Assembly: GCA_934122275.1 (NCBI GenBank)
Contig: CAKOWI010000002.1
Coordinates: forward strand, 62,001-126,000
DNA: 64,000 nt
Direction of reading: 5' to 3'
Source of the DNA: an uncultured Bacilli bacterium
GTDB lineage: Bacteria; Bacillota_I; Bacilli_A; RF39; UBA660
Part shown: positions 1-8,036 of the stretch, in pieces
How the letters are laid out: the number at the start of each line of letters is the position of its first letter
Position numbering within the stretch: position 1 is the stretch's first letter
Translations under genes and position numbers: made by a program
Notes under the pieces: generated by a model
What the model saw: only the letters and a program-made list of their open reading frames with translations
What the model was told of the DNA's origin: nothing
The model's database searches: none

Positions 1-713
1 TATTTAACTCTTTATCAGCAAATTTAATAAATGAAAAAGAGTTTGATGAAAAAGAAGAAATTATAAAAGAGAAATTAGATATAGAATTATTAAATAAAGT
101 GTTTAATTTTGAGTATAAAAATAGCAATTCTATGATACCTAGTTATTTAAGTGTAAGTGATATAAAACAAAGTAAGCAATTTATAAAAGTACCATCATTT
201 ATAACTAATAAAAGTAGTACAAAAATAGGTACTTTATATCATAAAATATTCGAATTATTACCAGTTAAAAAATATAATATGACTGAATTAAATTGTGAAT
301 TAAATAATCTCATATCTAATGATTATATTTCTATTTATGATATAAGTAATATAGATAAAAATAAGATATTAGAATACCTTTTATCACCATTATATTCTGA
401 CTTAATAAACAGTGATAAATATTATAAAGAGTATGAAATAACTTTTAATATTCCATCTAATATCTATGATAATTCATTAAAAGATGGTATTATATTAACT
501 AGTGGTATTATTGATTTATTATTTATAAAAGATGATACTTATTATATTGTTGATTATAAAACAGATGATATAAATAATATTGATGAATTAATTAAAAGAT
601 ACAAGATTCAGTTAGACTTGTATGAAATTGGTATTAGAAATATTATGAATGCTAAAAATGTTATTAAGATAATTTATTCAGTTAAGTTAAATAGATATAT
701 AAAGGTGGAATAA
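1..713 (+). CDS. addA: AddA helicase-nuclease, C-terminal nuclease part (5' truncated by window)
   Basis: The reading frame is already open at base 3, so this is the 3' end of a larger gene; the GTG near base 99 is internal. The visible part is a RecB-type PD-(D/E)XK nuclease domain. GTLYHKIFE is the domain's first helix, GIIDLLFI supplies the metal-binding aspartate, IVDYKTD is the DxK motif, and QLDLYEIGI is the QxxxY-like helix. This arrangement is typical of AddA (RexA), which with AddB processes double-strand breaks for RecA. The gene ends 3 bases before the next start, so the two are probably cotranscribed. The helicase part lies outside the window, so a RecB-family nuclease of another type is not fully excluded. 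Confidence 0.8.
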   Translation, partial: FNSLSANLINEKEFDEKEEIIKEKLDIELLNKVFNFEYKNSNSMIPSYLSVSDIKQSKQFIKVPSFITNKSSTKIGTLYHKIFELLPVKKYNMTELNCELNNLISNDYISIYDISNIDKNKILEYLLSPLYSDLINSDKYYKEYEITFNIPSNIYDNSLKDGIILTSGIIDLLFIKDDTYYIVDYKTDDINNIDELIKRYKIQLDLYEIGIRNIMNAKNVIKIIYSVKLNRYIKVE

Positions 714-716
714 AAA

Positions 717-1928
717 GTGAAAAATAAAATATTAGAATTATTAAAAAAAGAAGAAGAAAGTGTTTGCAATTATATTAATTTAACCAGTTCATTTAATTAT
801 ATAAATAGTGATATTTTAAGGTTGAAAAATAGTATTACTAATAATGTATATTTAACTGAGCATAATTGCAATATTGATGATTTAGATGAATTGTATAAAA
901 CGATAAATGATTTATGTAAAAAATTATTTGATTCAAACTTTTCTAGTATAAAAGCAGAAAATATAGAAATAGCTAAAGAGGCAGTTTGTACTTCACTTTT
1001 AAAGAAAAAAGATAAAATACTTTATATAACGTTTGAAAATGAGAGCAATTTATTAAATGAAAATTCTAATAAAAGATTAAGTGAATACCAAATTATTAGG
1101 TATAATGCTTGTTTTGATAATTATCAAATTGATTATGAAAAGTTAAAAACAAAGGTACTAAACGTTAATCCTAAATTAGTAATAGTAGAAGATTATCCAT
1201 ATCCAAGAAAGATAGAATATGATGAAATAAAAGAAATTACTTCTATGATTAATGCTTACCTTTTAGTTGATATGTCAAGCATATCAGGTCTTGTTGCAGC
1301 TAAAATATATCAAAATCCATGTAAATATGCTGATATTGTTATAACAAATACAAATGGAAGTTTAAGATGTGGTAGTGCTGTTATTACTTTAAGTCGTGAT
1401 GATGAGATGATAAAACAAATAGATAAGTATTTAGATGAAAATGTAGGATATCAAATTAACTTAAATACAATTATATCTGTTTTATTATCACTTGATGAAA
1501 ATACTAAACCTAACTTTGTAAGTTATCAAAAACAAACAATAAAAAATGCTAAAATGTTATGTGATGTTTTTAGAATGGAAAATGTTAAGGTAATTAGTAA
1601 TGGAACAGATAATCAAAATGTTCTTATAGATACTAAAAAATCATTTAATATTACTGGAAAAGAAGCTTCTATTGTTTTAAAGGATATTGGTATAGTATGT
1701 AATAAGAATTTAATTCCAAACGATCTTACAACGCCTTATATAACAAGTGGGTTATTAATTAGTACTTTATCTGCAACAACAAGGGGATTTAAGGAAAAAG
1801 ATTTTTTAGAGTTAGGAAAAATAATTTGTAAATGTTTAAAAAATAGTGAAGATGTTATAATAAAAGAAGAACTAAAAAAACAAGTTAAATTATTATGTAC
1901 GTTTAATTCTATATATGAGGAGGAATAA
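717..1928 (+). CDS. Serine hydroxymethyltransferase homologue without catalytic lysine (probable pseudoenzyme)
   Basis: The 403-residue product (GTG start, GGTGG ribosome site upstream) follows the SHMT fold in its middle and end. VDMSSISGLVAA matches VDMAHIAGLVAA. KYADIVITNT precedes the position of the PLP lysine. VISNGTDNQNVLID matches the GGTDNHL stretch, and TGKEASIVLKDIGIVCNKN and STLSATTRGF match the C-terminal domain. The canonical TTTHKTL is TNTNGSL here, so the Schiff-base lysine is glycine, and the ring-stacking histidine in DMAH is serine. The N-terminal tyrosine/glutamate and SGSQAN phosphate-binding motifs are also absent. It cannot be an ordinary PLP enzyme. The frame is intact and it overlaps the folD ribosome site, so it is kept under coding constraint. 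A structural or regulatory role in one-carbon metabolism is an inference. Confidence 0.75.
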   Translation: MKNKILELLKKEEESVCNYINLTSSFNYINSDILRLKNSITNNVYLTEHNCNIDDLDELYKTINDLCKKLFDSNFSSIKAENIEIAKEAVCTSLLKKKDKILYITFENESNLLNENSNKRLSEYQIIRYNACFDNYQIDYEKLKTKVLNVNPKLVIVEDYPYPRKIEYDEIKEITSMINAYLLVDMSSISGLVAAKIYQNPCKYADIVITNTNGSLRCGSAVITLSRDDEMIKQIDKYLDENVGYQINLNTIISVLLSLDENTKPNFVSYQKQTIKNAKMLCDVFRMENVKVISNGTDNQNVLIDTKKSFNITGKEASIVLKDIGIVCNKNLIPNDLTTPYITSGLLISTLSATTRGFKEKDFLELGKIICKCLKNSEDVIIKEELKKQVKLLCTFNSIYEEE

Positions 1929-1929
1929 T

Positions 1930-2766
1930 ATGGATAATATAATAGATGGTGTTAAATTAAGTCTTTCAATTAAAGAAAGTATAAAAAAGGAAATTGAAAG
2001 TAAAAAAATAAATCCTTGTCTAGCAGTTATTCAAATAGGAGATAATAAAGCTAGTAATGTTTATATAAGAAATAAAGAAAAAGCTTGTAGTAACGTTGGA
2101 ATAGAATTTAAACATATAAAATTTGACTCTAGTATTTCAGAAGAAATTGTAATTAAGGAAATAGAAAAGTTAAATTCTGATGATAATGTAAATGGTATAT
2201 TGGTTCAATTACCACTACCAGGTGGTTTTGATGAAGGCAAAATAATTAATAGAATAGATCCAGTTAAAGATGTAGATGGATTAACATATACAAACGTTGG
2301 AAACTTAGTGTTACAAAATGAATGTTTAATACCTTGTACGGCTCATGGTGTAATAGAAATGTTAAAAATGTATGATGTTTTAATAGAAGGAAAGAATGTA
2401 TGTTTAGTTGGAAGAAGTAATTTAGTTGGTAAGCCTTTAATGCAATTACTGCTAAGAGAAAATGCAACTCTTACTGTATGTCATTCTAAGAGTATTGATA
2501 TTAAAAAATACACCAAAATGGCTGACATATTAATAGTAGCAGTAGGACATCCAAAATTAATTACTAAAGATATGGTAAAGGATGATGCAGTAGTAATTGA
2601 TATTGGAATAAATAAGGGGGAACATTCTTTATGTGGTGATGTTGACTTTGATGAAGTATCTAAAAAGGTAAAACTTATAACACCAGTTCCAGGTGGTGTT
2701 GGACCAATGACAGTAGCATGTCTACTTAAAAACGTAATGAAAGCATATGAAATACAACATAGATAG
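1930..2766 (+). CDS. folD: Bifunctional methylenetetrahydrofolate dehydrogenase/cyclohydrolase FolD
   Basis: FolD interconverts 5,10-methylene-THF, methenyl-THF and 10-formyl-THF in the cytosol. Family signatures are clear: VYIRNKEKAC with the catalytic Tyr and Lys, GILVQLPLP, DPVKDVDGL, the nucleotide-binding VGRSNLVGKP, and the C-terminal PVPGGVGPMT. The 278-residue length is normal. I chose the ATG at 1930 because AGGAGG at about 1918-1923 is well spaced from it; an ATG 15 bases upstream lies before that site. The gene begins at the stop of the SHMT-like gene, which points to translational coupling of two C1-metabolism relatives. Confidence 0.95.
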   Translation: MDNIIDGVKLSLSIKESIKKEIESKKINPCLAVIQIGDNKASNVYIRNKEKACSNVGIEFKHIKFDSSISEEIVIKEIEKLNSDDNVNGILVQLPLPGGFDEGKIINRIDPVKDVDGLTYTNVGNLVLQNECLIPCTAHGVIEMLKMYDVLIEGKNVCLVGRSNLVGKPLMQLLLRENATLTVCHSKSIDIKKYTKMADILIVAVGHPKLITKDMVKDDAVVIDIGINKGEHSLCGDVDFDEVSKKVKLITPVPGGVGPMTVACLLKNVMKAYEIQHR

Positions 2767-2771
2767 GTAAT

Positions 2772-3041
2772 ATGGAAAGTATATTAGATGATGTTTTTAT
2801 GGATTCTTATCCTAAATTAGATCTTCATGGTGAAACAAGGCAGTCAGCTAGAATTTTGGTAAATGATTTTATAAGAGATAATCAGTTTTTAAAAAACTAT
2901 AAATTATTAATCGTTCATGGAATAGGAACTGGTGCGATAAAAGATGAGGTAAATAAAGCACTTAAATGTAATAAAAGTGTTTTAAGTTATCATTTAAATC
3001 ACTATAATAGTGGATGCACTATAGTTTATCTTAAGAAATAG
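2772..3041 (+). CDS. Smr-domain protein
   Basis: This 89-residue protein is essentially one Smr (small MutS-related) domain. LDLHGETRQSA is the DLHG motif and IVHGIGTG is the HGxGxG motif. In the family the domain occurs alone or at the C-terminus of MutS2 and can nick DNA or cleave RNA in stalled-ribosome rescue. There is no MutS2 ATPase part here and no room for one, because the gene starts 5 bases after folD. It is probably cotranscribed with addA and folD. Whether it acts on nucleic acid is unknown. Confidence 0.85.
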   Translation: MESILDDVFMDSYPKLDLHGETRQSARILVNDFIRDNQFLKNYKLLIVHGIGTGAIKDEVNKALKCNKSVLSYHLNHYNSGCTIVYLKK

Positions 3042-3052
3042 AATGAATTTGC

Positions 3053-3081
3053 TTGCTAAATGTATAAATATGTGTTAAAAT
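3053..3081 (+). promoter_or_regulatory. Promoter for the L19 leader and rplS
   Basis: TTGCTA at 3053-3058 is followed after 17 bases by TAAAAT at 3076-3081, with a TG extension just before it. It fits the extended -10 style seen across the window and lies upstream of the leader RNA. Confidence 0.55.
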
Positions 3082-3097
3082 CTATTTGTTTTAAAGA

Positions 3098-3136
3098 AGG
3101 CAATCCGCCGCATGTATCTTTTGCATGATTGCTGGT
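3098..3136 (+). ncRNA. Ribosomal protein L19 leader RNA
   Basis: The 5' UTR of rplS contains a compact hairpin. GCAATC at 3100-3105 pairs with GATTGC at 3127-3132, and ATGTA at 3112-3116 pairs with TGCAT at 3122-3126. CCGCCGCATG lies on the 5' side and GCATGATTGCTGG on the 3' side. The sequence and its place just before rplS match the Firmicutes L19 leader, thought to let L19 repress its own synthesis. A covariance search was not possible. Confidence 0.75.
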
Positions 3137-3158
3137 TATATAGAAAGGAAGAGTTATA

Positions 3159-3497
3159 ATGAATAAAATTGAAAAAATTACAAGTAAACAATTAAATCCT
3201 TCTGTAGCTGAATTTAGAGTAGGTGATACTGTTAAAGTTGGTGTTAGAATAATAGAAGGAAAAAAAGAGAGAGTTCAAGCATTTGAAGGTATAGTAATAT
3301 CACGTAAAGGAACTGGTGTTTCTGAAACATTTACAGTTCGTAAGATGTCTTCTGGTATAGGTGTTGAAAGAACATTCCCTGTACATTCTCCTAAACTTGA
3401 TTCAATTGAAGTTACAAGAAAAGGAAAAGCAAGAAGAGCTAAATTGTACTATGCTAGAGATATCGTTGGTCAATTTAAACTTAAAGAGAGAAATTAA
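3159..3497 (+). CDS. rplS: 50S ribosomal protein L19
   Basis: This 112-residue protein matches L19 along its length: FRVGDTVKVGVRI, RVQAFEGIVI, the TFTVRKMSSGIGVERTFP stretch, and KVRRAKLYY-like KARRAKLYYAR at the end. L19 sits at the 30S-50S interface. AGAAAGGAAGAG precedes the ATG. Its own promoter and leader lie upstream and a terminator follows the stop at once, so it is mainly monocistronic. The rplS-lepB-ylqF-rnhB order is common in Firmicutes, but here an island separates lepB and ylqF. Confidence 0.97.
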   Translation: MNKIEKITSKQLNPSVAEFRVGDTVKVGVRIIEGKKERVQAFEGIVISRKGTGVSETFTVRKMSSGIGVERTFPVHSPKLDSIEVTRKGKARRAKLYYARDIVGQFKLKERN

Positions 3498-3521
3498 TAA
3501 GGCTTTTTGTGCCTTATTTTT
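3498..3521 (+). terminator. Terminator after rplS
   Basis: TAAGGC at 3498-3503 pairs with GCCTTA at 3511-3516, followed by a run of T. It lies directly after the rplS stop codon. Confidence 0.8.
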
Positions 3522-3535
3522 AATTAGGTGAGATT

Positions 3536-4048
3536 ATGAATAATAAAAAGGTTAAAAAAATATTGAAGAATGTATATCCTTATATAATAGTAGTTATAGT
3601 AGTTATAATTATTAGAAGCTTTTTTGTAACACCTGCAATAGTTGATGGAAATTCTATGAATCCAACTTTATATAATAACAATATAATATTACTAAATAAA
3701 TTAGATTATAAATTAAATGAAATTAAGAGATTTGATGTTGTAGTTGTAAAAGTTAAAAATGAAAAACTTATAAAAAGGGTAATAGGACTTCCTGGTGAAT
3801 ATGTTGAGTATAAGGACAATAATTTGTATGTAGATGGTTTTTTGATTGATGAAAAATTTAAACATGTTACTACATCTGACTTTAAATTAGAAACATTAGG
3901 ATATTTAAAAATTCCAGGTGATAAATACTTTGTGGTTGGTGATAATAGAAATAATTCAGTAGACTCAAGGGTAATAGGCCTTATTGATAAAAGTGATATA
4001 CTAGGCAGTGTATCATATAAAATTATACCTGTAGGTAAAGTAAAATAA
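3536..4048 (+). CDS. lepB: Signal peptidase I
   Basis: Signal peptidase I removes signal peptides from exported proteins at the outer face of the membrane. The 170-residue product has one N-terminal membrane segment (about residues 14-30). The catalytic serine is Ser40 in DGNSMNPTL, the general-base lysine is about Lys80 in LIKRVIGLPGE, and the box E motif is VVGDNRNNSVDSR. The length fits the short Gram-positive type. GGTGAG precedes the ATG. Clients in this window probably include the thioester/isopeptide protein at 50386. Confidence 0.95.
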   Translation: MNNKKVKKILKNVYPYIIVVIVVIIIRSFFVTPAIVDGNSMNPTLYNNNIILLNKLDYKLNEIKRFDVVVVKVKNEKLIKRVIGLPGEYVEYKDNNLYVDGFLIDEKFKHVTTSDFKLETLGYLKIPGDKYFVVGDNRNNSVDSRVIGLIDKSDILGSVSYKIIPVGKVK

Positions 4049-4055
4049 CTAAAAT

Positions 4056-4082
4056 AAATCCTAGAAAATGTCTAGGATTTTT
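4056..4082 (+). terminator. Terminator after lepB
   Basis: AAATCCTAGA at 4056-4065 pairs perfectly with TCTAGGATTT at 4071-4080, followed by T residues. It marks the left edge of the accessory island that runs to ylqF. Confidence 0.85.
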
Positions 4083-4134
4083 ATATGGACTAAAAAATTT
4101 ATGTATGATATTATAAAATTAATGGAGGTGTAAA

Positions 4135-4491
4135 ATGAAACACGAAATGAGACTTAATAGTGAACCTTATAATTGTATAAAAAGTGGCACAAAAACCATA
4201 GAATTAAGATTAAATGATGATAAGAGAAAAAAGATAAAAAAGGATGACATAGTTGAATTCACCAATAGAGATACAAACGAAAAAATGCTAGTAATAGTAG
4301 AAGATTTATTTATGTATCCAAGCTTTGAAGAATTATATAAACATTTTGATAAGGTATCACTTGGTTATAAAGAAAATGAAGATGCAAATTACAAAGATAT
4401 GGAAGAGTATTATTCTAAAGAAAATCAGAAAAAATATGGAGTTTTAGGTATAAAAATTAAGAAAGTTGATGGTATAAATTGTGAAAAATAA
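4135..4491 (+). CDS. ASCH-domain protein
   Basis: The 118-residue product matches small bacterial ASCH-domain proteins. It opens with MRLNSEPYNCIKSGTKTIELRL, whose GxKTIExR-like core is the family's hallmark, and continues with IKKDDIVEFTNR and VLGIKIKKV. ASCH folds are PUA-like, and several members bind or hydrolyse modified nucleosides or RNA. No specific substrate can be read from the sequence. A GGAGG ribosome site precedes the ATG. It is the first gene of the island and overlaps the next gene by 11 bases. Confidence 0.8.
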   Translation: MKHEMRLNSEPYNCIKSGTKTIELRLNDDKRKKIKKDDIVEFTNRDTNEKMLVIVEDLFMYPSFEELYKHFDKVSLGYKENEDANYKDMEEYYSKENQKKYGVLGIKIKKVDGINCEK

Positions 4492-4846
4492 AAAGACAAA
4501 AGTGTTAATGGTTATAGTATTAATTTTACTTTTTATAGTGCTAATTTATTTTTTTAATTATAAATGTGATTTTAATGGAACTTGGGTTAGAAATTTAAAT
4601 ACAGATGGAGAGACAATATATTTTGGAAAACTAGGTCATTTTTCTTATTATACTTCTGAAGGTAATGCGGTTGGCGACTATGACTTATGTTCTTTTTATA
4701 CTTATAATAAAAGAAGAAATTATATCAGATTATGGTGCGATAGCTCATTTGATGGAATAAAAAAATTAAAGATTTTGGATAAAAACTCTAAAAGGTTAAA
4801 AATTAGTTTTGATGGTGATATAAGGGTATTTGAAAAAGATGGATAG
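4481..4846 (+). CDS. Small single-pass membrane protein, unknown
   Basis: I do not recognise this 121-residue protein. It has a short basic N-terminus, one strongly hydrophobic segment (about residues 7-25), and then an extracytoplasmic domain of about 95 residues beginning FNGTWVRNL. The FNGTW opening and repeated beta-strand pattern resemble small lipocalin-like 'extracellular modifier' domains, but that is weak. The GTG start overlaps the end of the ASCH gene, suggesting coupling. A signal-anchor topology is likely because no signal peptidase or lipobox site is evident. Confidence 0.55.
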   Translation: MKNKKTKVLMVIVLILLFIVLIYFFNYKCDFNGTWVRNLNTDGETIYFGKLGHFSYYTSEGNAVGDYDLCSFYTYNKRRNYIRLWCDSSFDGIKKLKILDKNSKRLKISFDGDIRVFEKDG

Positions 4847-4875
4847 TATTTTTAAAATTATAGGAGATTTTATAT

Positions 4876-5313
4876 ATGGATAAGTATTATTTAGAGTTTT
4901 TGGATGAATTAGTTTATAGTTTGAGAAAATATGATGACTCAAAATGGAGTGATTGGATGTACAAGAGTAGTTTAGCTTTTCGTCAAAGAGCTGAACTGAA
5001 TTATTTTTTTAGTGCATTTGGTGGAGCTGGAAGTTTTAATGATAATTATTTTTCGGGTATAACAACCGAATTAGCAAACATTGCCTATAAAATAGCTAGT
5101 TCATTACGTGATAATAGACAAGATGATATTATGTCTATTATCGCTGCAGAACAGAAAAGATGCATTAATGTTTGTAATATGAAATATTCAACAGACAATG
5201 ATAATGAATGTTTAAATTATATAAATTACCTTATTAATAATTATAATTTAGGGAATTTGCATGATATAACAGAAGAATATAGAAATAATAAATGCATAAA
5301 ATCAATGAAATAG
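4876..5313 (+). CDS. Hypothetical protein with GG-GSFND motif, 3' end fused to rhuM remnant
   Basis: The product has 145 residues and no membrane segment. It contains FGGAGSFND near residue 50, a motif I associate with a small family of uncharacterised proteins (possibly DUF6966). TAGGAG precedes the ATG. The 3' end runs into a remnant of rhuM: the TAG stop is formed inside sequence that in the intact copy reads IACDKA in another frame. The natural C-terminus may therefore be lost and the last few residues not original. The function is unknown. Confidence 0.5.
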   Translation: MDKYYLEFLDELVYSLRKYDDSKWSDWMYKSSLAFRQRAELNYFFSAFGGAGSFNDNYFSGITTELANIAYKIASSLRDNRQDDIMSIIAAEQKRCINVCNMKYSTDNDNECLNYINYLINNYNLGNLHDITEEYRNNKCIKSMK

Positions 5314-5431
5314 CGTGTGATAAGGCATTAACAGAATTTGAAAAATATAAAGTCAAACAATATAGATTATATAAATCAGACTTTGATAATTTTTAAATGA
5401 AGCAAGAATGATAGGAAATGAAAGTGATTAA
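5310..5431 (+). pseudogene. rhuM 3' remnant
   Basis: In one frame this encodes IACDKALTEFEKYK, then RLYKSDFD, and after a frame break LNEARMIGNESD and stop. It matches the C-terminus of the RhuM-family gene at 6811-7864 (IACDKAITEFEKYR, KLYESDFDKYL). Only about 40 codons remain and they are shifted, so it cannot be functional. It is the left member of a cassette order repeated further right. Confidence 0.75.
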
Positions 5432-5445
5432 AATGGATATGTACC
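5420..5445 (+). repeat. 26-bp direct repeat, copy 1
   Basis: These 26 bases, running from GAAAGTGATTAA to GGATATGTACC, recur exactly at 6549-6574. The repeat holds a ribosome-site-like sequence, an ATG and the codons for MDMY. The genes upstream of the two copies differ (a rhuM end and a GNAT end). Confidence 0.85.
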
Positions 5446-5549
5446 AAAAAAGAGGAATGAGAAAGAATAAAAAAATGAATGAAGATATAAAAAGTTTACC
5501 ATCAACTAGTATATACAGACTTATGGAAAAGTTTTATATGAAGCAATAA
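5433..5549 (+). pseudogene. 5' gene fragment (MDMY start), possibly from a ylqF-type gene
   Basis: A short reading frame starts MDMYQKRGMRKNKK and stops after 38 codons. A second copy at 6562 starts MDMYLKRKVRAEKK. The start region and reading frame agree between the two copies, and both then diverge into unrelated sequence, as expected for the 5' end of a broken gene. Its source is not certain. One possibility is an N-terminally extended ylqF/rbgA, since ylqF follows the island and another fragment of its start lies at 7854. Confidence 0.4.
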
Positions 5550-5566
5550 ATGAGGATGTTATAATG

Positions 5567-5862
5567 AAAAAAATTAAGATATAGAGAAGAATTTAAGATA
5601 ATATGAACGAAGATGAATTAGTTGCTAATTTATTTAGAATAAATCAAACTAAGCAAAAACTGATAAGAGATAATGTAAAGGGTGAAAAAGCCGCTAAAGA
5701 AGTCCATTTTGAAGTTGGCAAAAGGTAAGAAAAGCAATTGCTGATATCGGTGGAATGATGCCTGAGGAAATGTCAACGCCAGAAAAAAAGCTTAAAAGAA
5801 CTTGAAAGAGAAAAGAAACAAATAGAAAATAAAGAGAAAAGAAACTAGAAGAAATGAAATAA
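5567..5862 (+). pseudogene. dinD 3' remnant, copy 1
   Basis: The DNA closely parallels 9340-9638. NEDELVANLFRINQTKQKL, then VHFEVGK, IADIGGMMPEEM and KELEREKK appear, but in different frames. There is a stop after GKR where the other copy reads VVKKVRKA, and another shift around the poly-A in the PEKK region. These motifs belong to the C-terminal domain of DNA-damage-inducible protein D (DinD/BRO-like family). It is non-functional. Confidence 0.75.
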
Positions 5863-5911
5863 AAAAATTTTTAAATTCAATTATTGTAAAAAATAAAAGG
5901 AGGTATTTATT

Positions 5912-6544
5912 ATGAATAATAATAATTTAATAGAAATATTTTATTTAGAAACGCCATCTTTAGAACGCAAGAAAGAAATAATAGATTATATAAATGAATT
6001 TGTAAAATATAAATCAGACATTAATGGAACTGGAGCGTTGGATAAAATATTAGAAGGATATACTTTTGAACAGGCTTTAGAAAGATGTTTGAATATGGAA
6101 AATAGGGAATATGCAGAAGAAAATGGAAAATGCCAGGGAAAGACCTTTTTACTTATTAGAAAAAACGATAACAAAATTGTTGGAACAATCAACGTTAGAT
6201 GGAATTTGACAGAAAAAATGAAACAATTTGGGGGAAATATTGGTTATGGAATAAGACCTACTGAAAGAAGAAAAGGTTATAATAAGATAAATTTATATCT
6301 TGGATTGATTGAAGCAAAAAAGCTTGGACTGAATAAAGTAATGTTAGATTGTGACGTGGAAAATTTAGGTTCAAGTAAAACCATGGAAGCATTGGGTGGA
6401 AAGCTAGAAAGAACTGAAATTGATCCATATGATGGAATATTAACTAGTGTATATTGGATTAATGTAGATGAATCACTTGAAAAATATAAAGATGAGTATG
6501 TTGATTTTATTGATGAAAGTTATGGAAATAAGTTTATAAAATGA
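5912..6544 (+). CDS. GNAT-family N-acetyltransferase
   Basis: The 210-residue protein shows the GNAT acetyl-CoA site. IVGTINVRWNL is strand 4, GNIGYGIRPTERRKGYNK carries the R/QxxGxG/A-type pyrophosphate loop, and LGLNKVMLDCDVENLGSSKTMEALGG is the C-terminal half with the typical N-x-x-S helix. AGGAGG lies 7 bases before the ATG. The acceptor is unknown; GNATs of this form often modify small amines, antibiotics or protein N-termini. It is intact and lies between decayed genes. Confidence 0.85.
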   Translation: MNNNNLIEIFYLETPSLERKKEIIDYINEFVKYKSDINGTGALDKILEGYTFEQALERCLNMENREYAEENGKCQGKTFLLIRKNDNKIVGTINVRWNLTEKMKQFGGNIGYGIRPTERRKGYNKINLYLGLIEAKKLGLNKVMLDCDVENLGSSKTMEALGGKLERTEIDPYDGILTSVYWINVDESLEKYKDEYVDFIDESYGNKFIK

Positions 6545-6548
6545 TAAA

Positions 6549-6574
6549 GAAAGTGATTAAAATGGATATGTACC
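6549..6574 (+). repeat. 26-bp direct repeat, copy 2
   Basis: This is the exact second copy of the 5420-5445 repeat, here starting 5 bases after the GNAT stop codon. It includes the ATG at 6562. Confidence 0.85.
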
Positions 6575-6651
6575 TAAAAAGAAAAGTCAGAGCAGAAAAG
6601 AAAAATGATGATAGTCAAAAAAGCTTTTCAAAAGTTTTCATTTCGTGGTAA
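6562..6651 (+). pseudogene. 5' gene fragment (MDMY start), copy 2
   Basis: The frame MDMYLKRKVRAEKKNDDSQK stops after 29 codons. It parallels the fragment at 5433 in its first 14 or so residues. See that entry for the possible ylqF origin, which is uncertain. Confidence 0.4.
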
Positions 6652-6677
6652 AGAGCGACTTATATAAACTCTCTTTA

Positions 6678-6701
6678 AAACCCTTATTTTATAAGGCTTT
6701 T
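6678..6701 (+). terminator. Terminator-like hairpin
   Basis: CCTTAT at 6682-6687 pairs with ATAAGG at 6691-6696 around a TTT loop. AAAA and TTTT flank it across one mismatch, and T residues follow. The surrounding 6652-6810 stretch holds no other gene. Confidence 0.6.
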
Positions 6702-6810
6702 AATTAAATTTCTTTTTACAATTTTTAATAAAAAATTAACAAAAATTATAAGGAAAGTTGGGTAAGAACTACTTAAAGAAACATTTATGATAAATAAAGG
6801 AGGTCATTTT

Positions 6811-7864
6811 ATGAAAAAAATAGTATTACGATTAGATCAAGTGCTGCTGAATATCTGACTTTTATTGCCGCAACCGGAACTGATAAAGAAACAATTGAAG
6901 TAAGATATGAACATGAAAATATTTGGCTTACTCAAAAAATGTTATCAACTCTCTATAATGTAGAAATAAATACAATAAATTATCATATTAAAAAAATATA
7001 TAATGATAATGAATTGAAAGAAGAATCAACTATTCGAAAATTTCGAATAGTTCAAAAGGAAGGAAATAGGAAAGTATCAAGGGATGTAGTTCATTATAAT
7101 TTGCAAATGATTATAGCAATTGGATTTAAAGTGGATAATGAACGTGCAGTTCAATTTCGAAAATGGGTTAATGAAATAGTGAAAGAATATACTATTAAAG
7201 GTTTTGCAATGGATGATGAAAGACTAAAAAATGGTGGTTCTATTTTAACGGAAAAATATTTCGATGAATTACTTGAAAGAATTAGGGAAATAAGGCTCTC
7301 TGAAAGAAGATTTTACCAAAAAATAACTGATATATATGCTACAAGTATTGATTATGATAAAAACTCAAAAATAACTTTGGAATTTTTTAAAAAAGTTCAA
7401 AATAAAATGCACTATTCTGTAACTGAAAATACTGCAGCAGAAATTATATATAATGGGGCAGATTCTAAGAAAGAACATATGGGGCTTACTAATTGGGAGG
7501 CATCACCAAATGGTAAAATTATCAAAAGTGATGTTGTTATTGCTAAAAATTATTAACTGAAGAAGAGTTATATTCATTAAGGAGAATTGTATCTGCTTAT
7601 CTTGACTTAGCCGAAAGTATGGCAGTAAGACATTTACCTATGACAATGGAAGATTGGACTGATAAATTAGATGAATTTTTAAAACTTACTGATAGAGAAA
7701 TATTACAAGATGCTGGTAAAATATCACATAAAATAGCGTGTGATAAAGCAATAACTGAATTTGAAAAATATAGAATTATTCAAGATAAATTATATGAATC
7801 AGATTTTGATAAATATTTAATTGAGCTTGAAAAAGTTGAAAGAAGTGATGAAAATGAGCGATAA
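6811..7864 (+). pseudogene. RhuM-family (virulence RhuM/Fic-adjacent) gene, two frameshifts
   Basis: A good ribosome site (AAAGGAGG) and an ATG open MKKIVL. The frame then breaks near 6830 and continues as RSSAAEYLTF ... ENIWLTQKMLSTLYNVEINTINYHIKKIY. A long open section (6939-7556) carries the family signatures AIGFKV, RAVQFRKW, DDERLKNGG, YFDELLERIREIR, TAAEIIYNGADSKKEHMGLTNWE and IAKNY. One base is missing at about 7553, where LTEEEL should follow; the rest (IVSAYLDLAESMA, GKISHKIACDKAITEFEKYR) continues in a third frame to 7864. Each shift is -1. RhuM proteins are widespread accessory proteins of unclear biochemical role, often near restriction systems. Unless frameshifting or sequencing error is involved, this copy is dead. 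Confidence 0.85.
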
Positions 7865-7886
7865 TAAAACAAATATCAACTGGTAA
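7854..7886 (+). pseudogene. ylqF 5'-end fragment
   Basis: ATG and ten codons read MSDNKTNINW before a stop. The real ylqF at 11028 starts MSNENKTNINWYPGHM. The upstream bases also agree in part (GAAGTGA before the ATG). This is a broken copy of the start of the gene that now lies 3.1 kb downstream, and it overlaps the end of the rhuM pseudogene. It marks an old island/ylqF junction. From 7887 to 8036 I see only AT-rich spacer. Confidence 0.7.
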
Positions 7887-8036
7887 GTGGGGAGTTATGA
7901 AAAAACACTATTAAAACCTTGAAAATAAAAGAAAAAAATAAAATTTCTTTTTACATTTTAAACATATTTTTACTTGAAAAGTGTTGAAAAAATAAATGTG
8001 CAGGAGTTATGAAAAACAATAGAAAGGATGTGAATT

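Noticed and set aside
7540..7570. Phase-variable switch at the rhuM frameshift
   Set aside because: The missing base is in a very short run with no long homopolymer or simple repeat, and a second shift lies near 6830.
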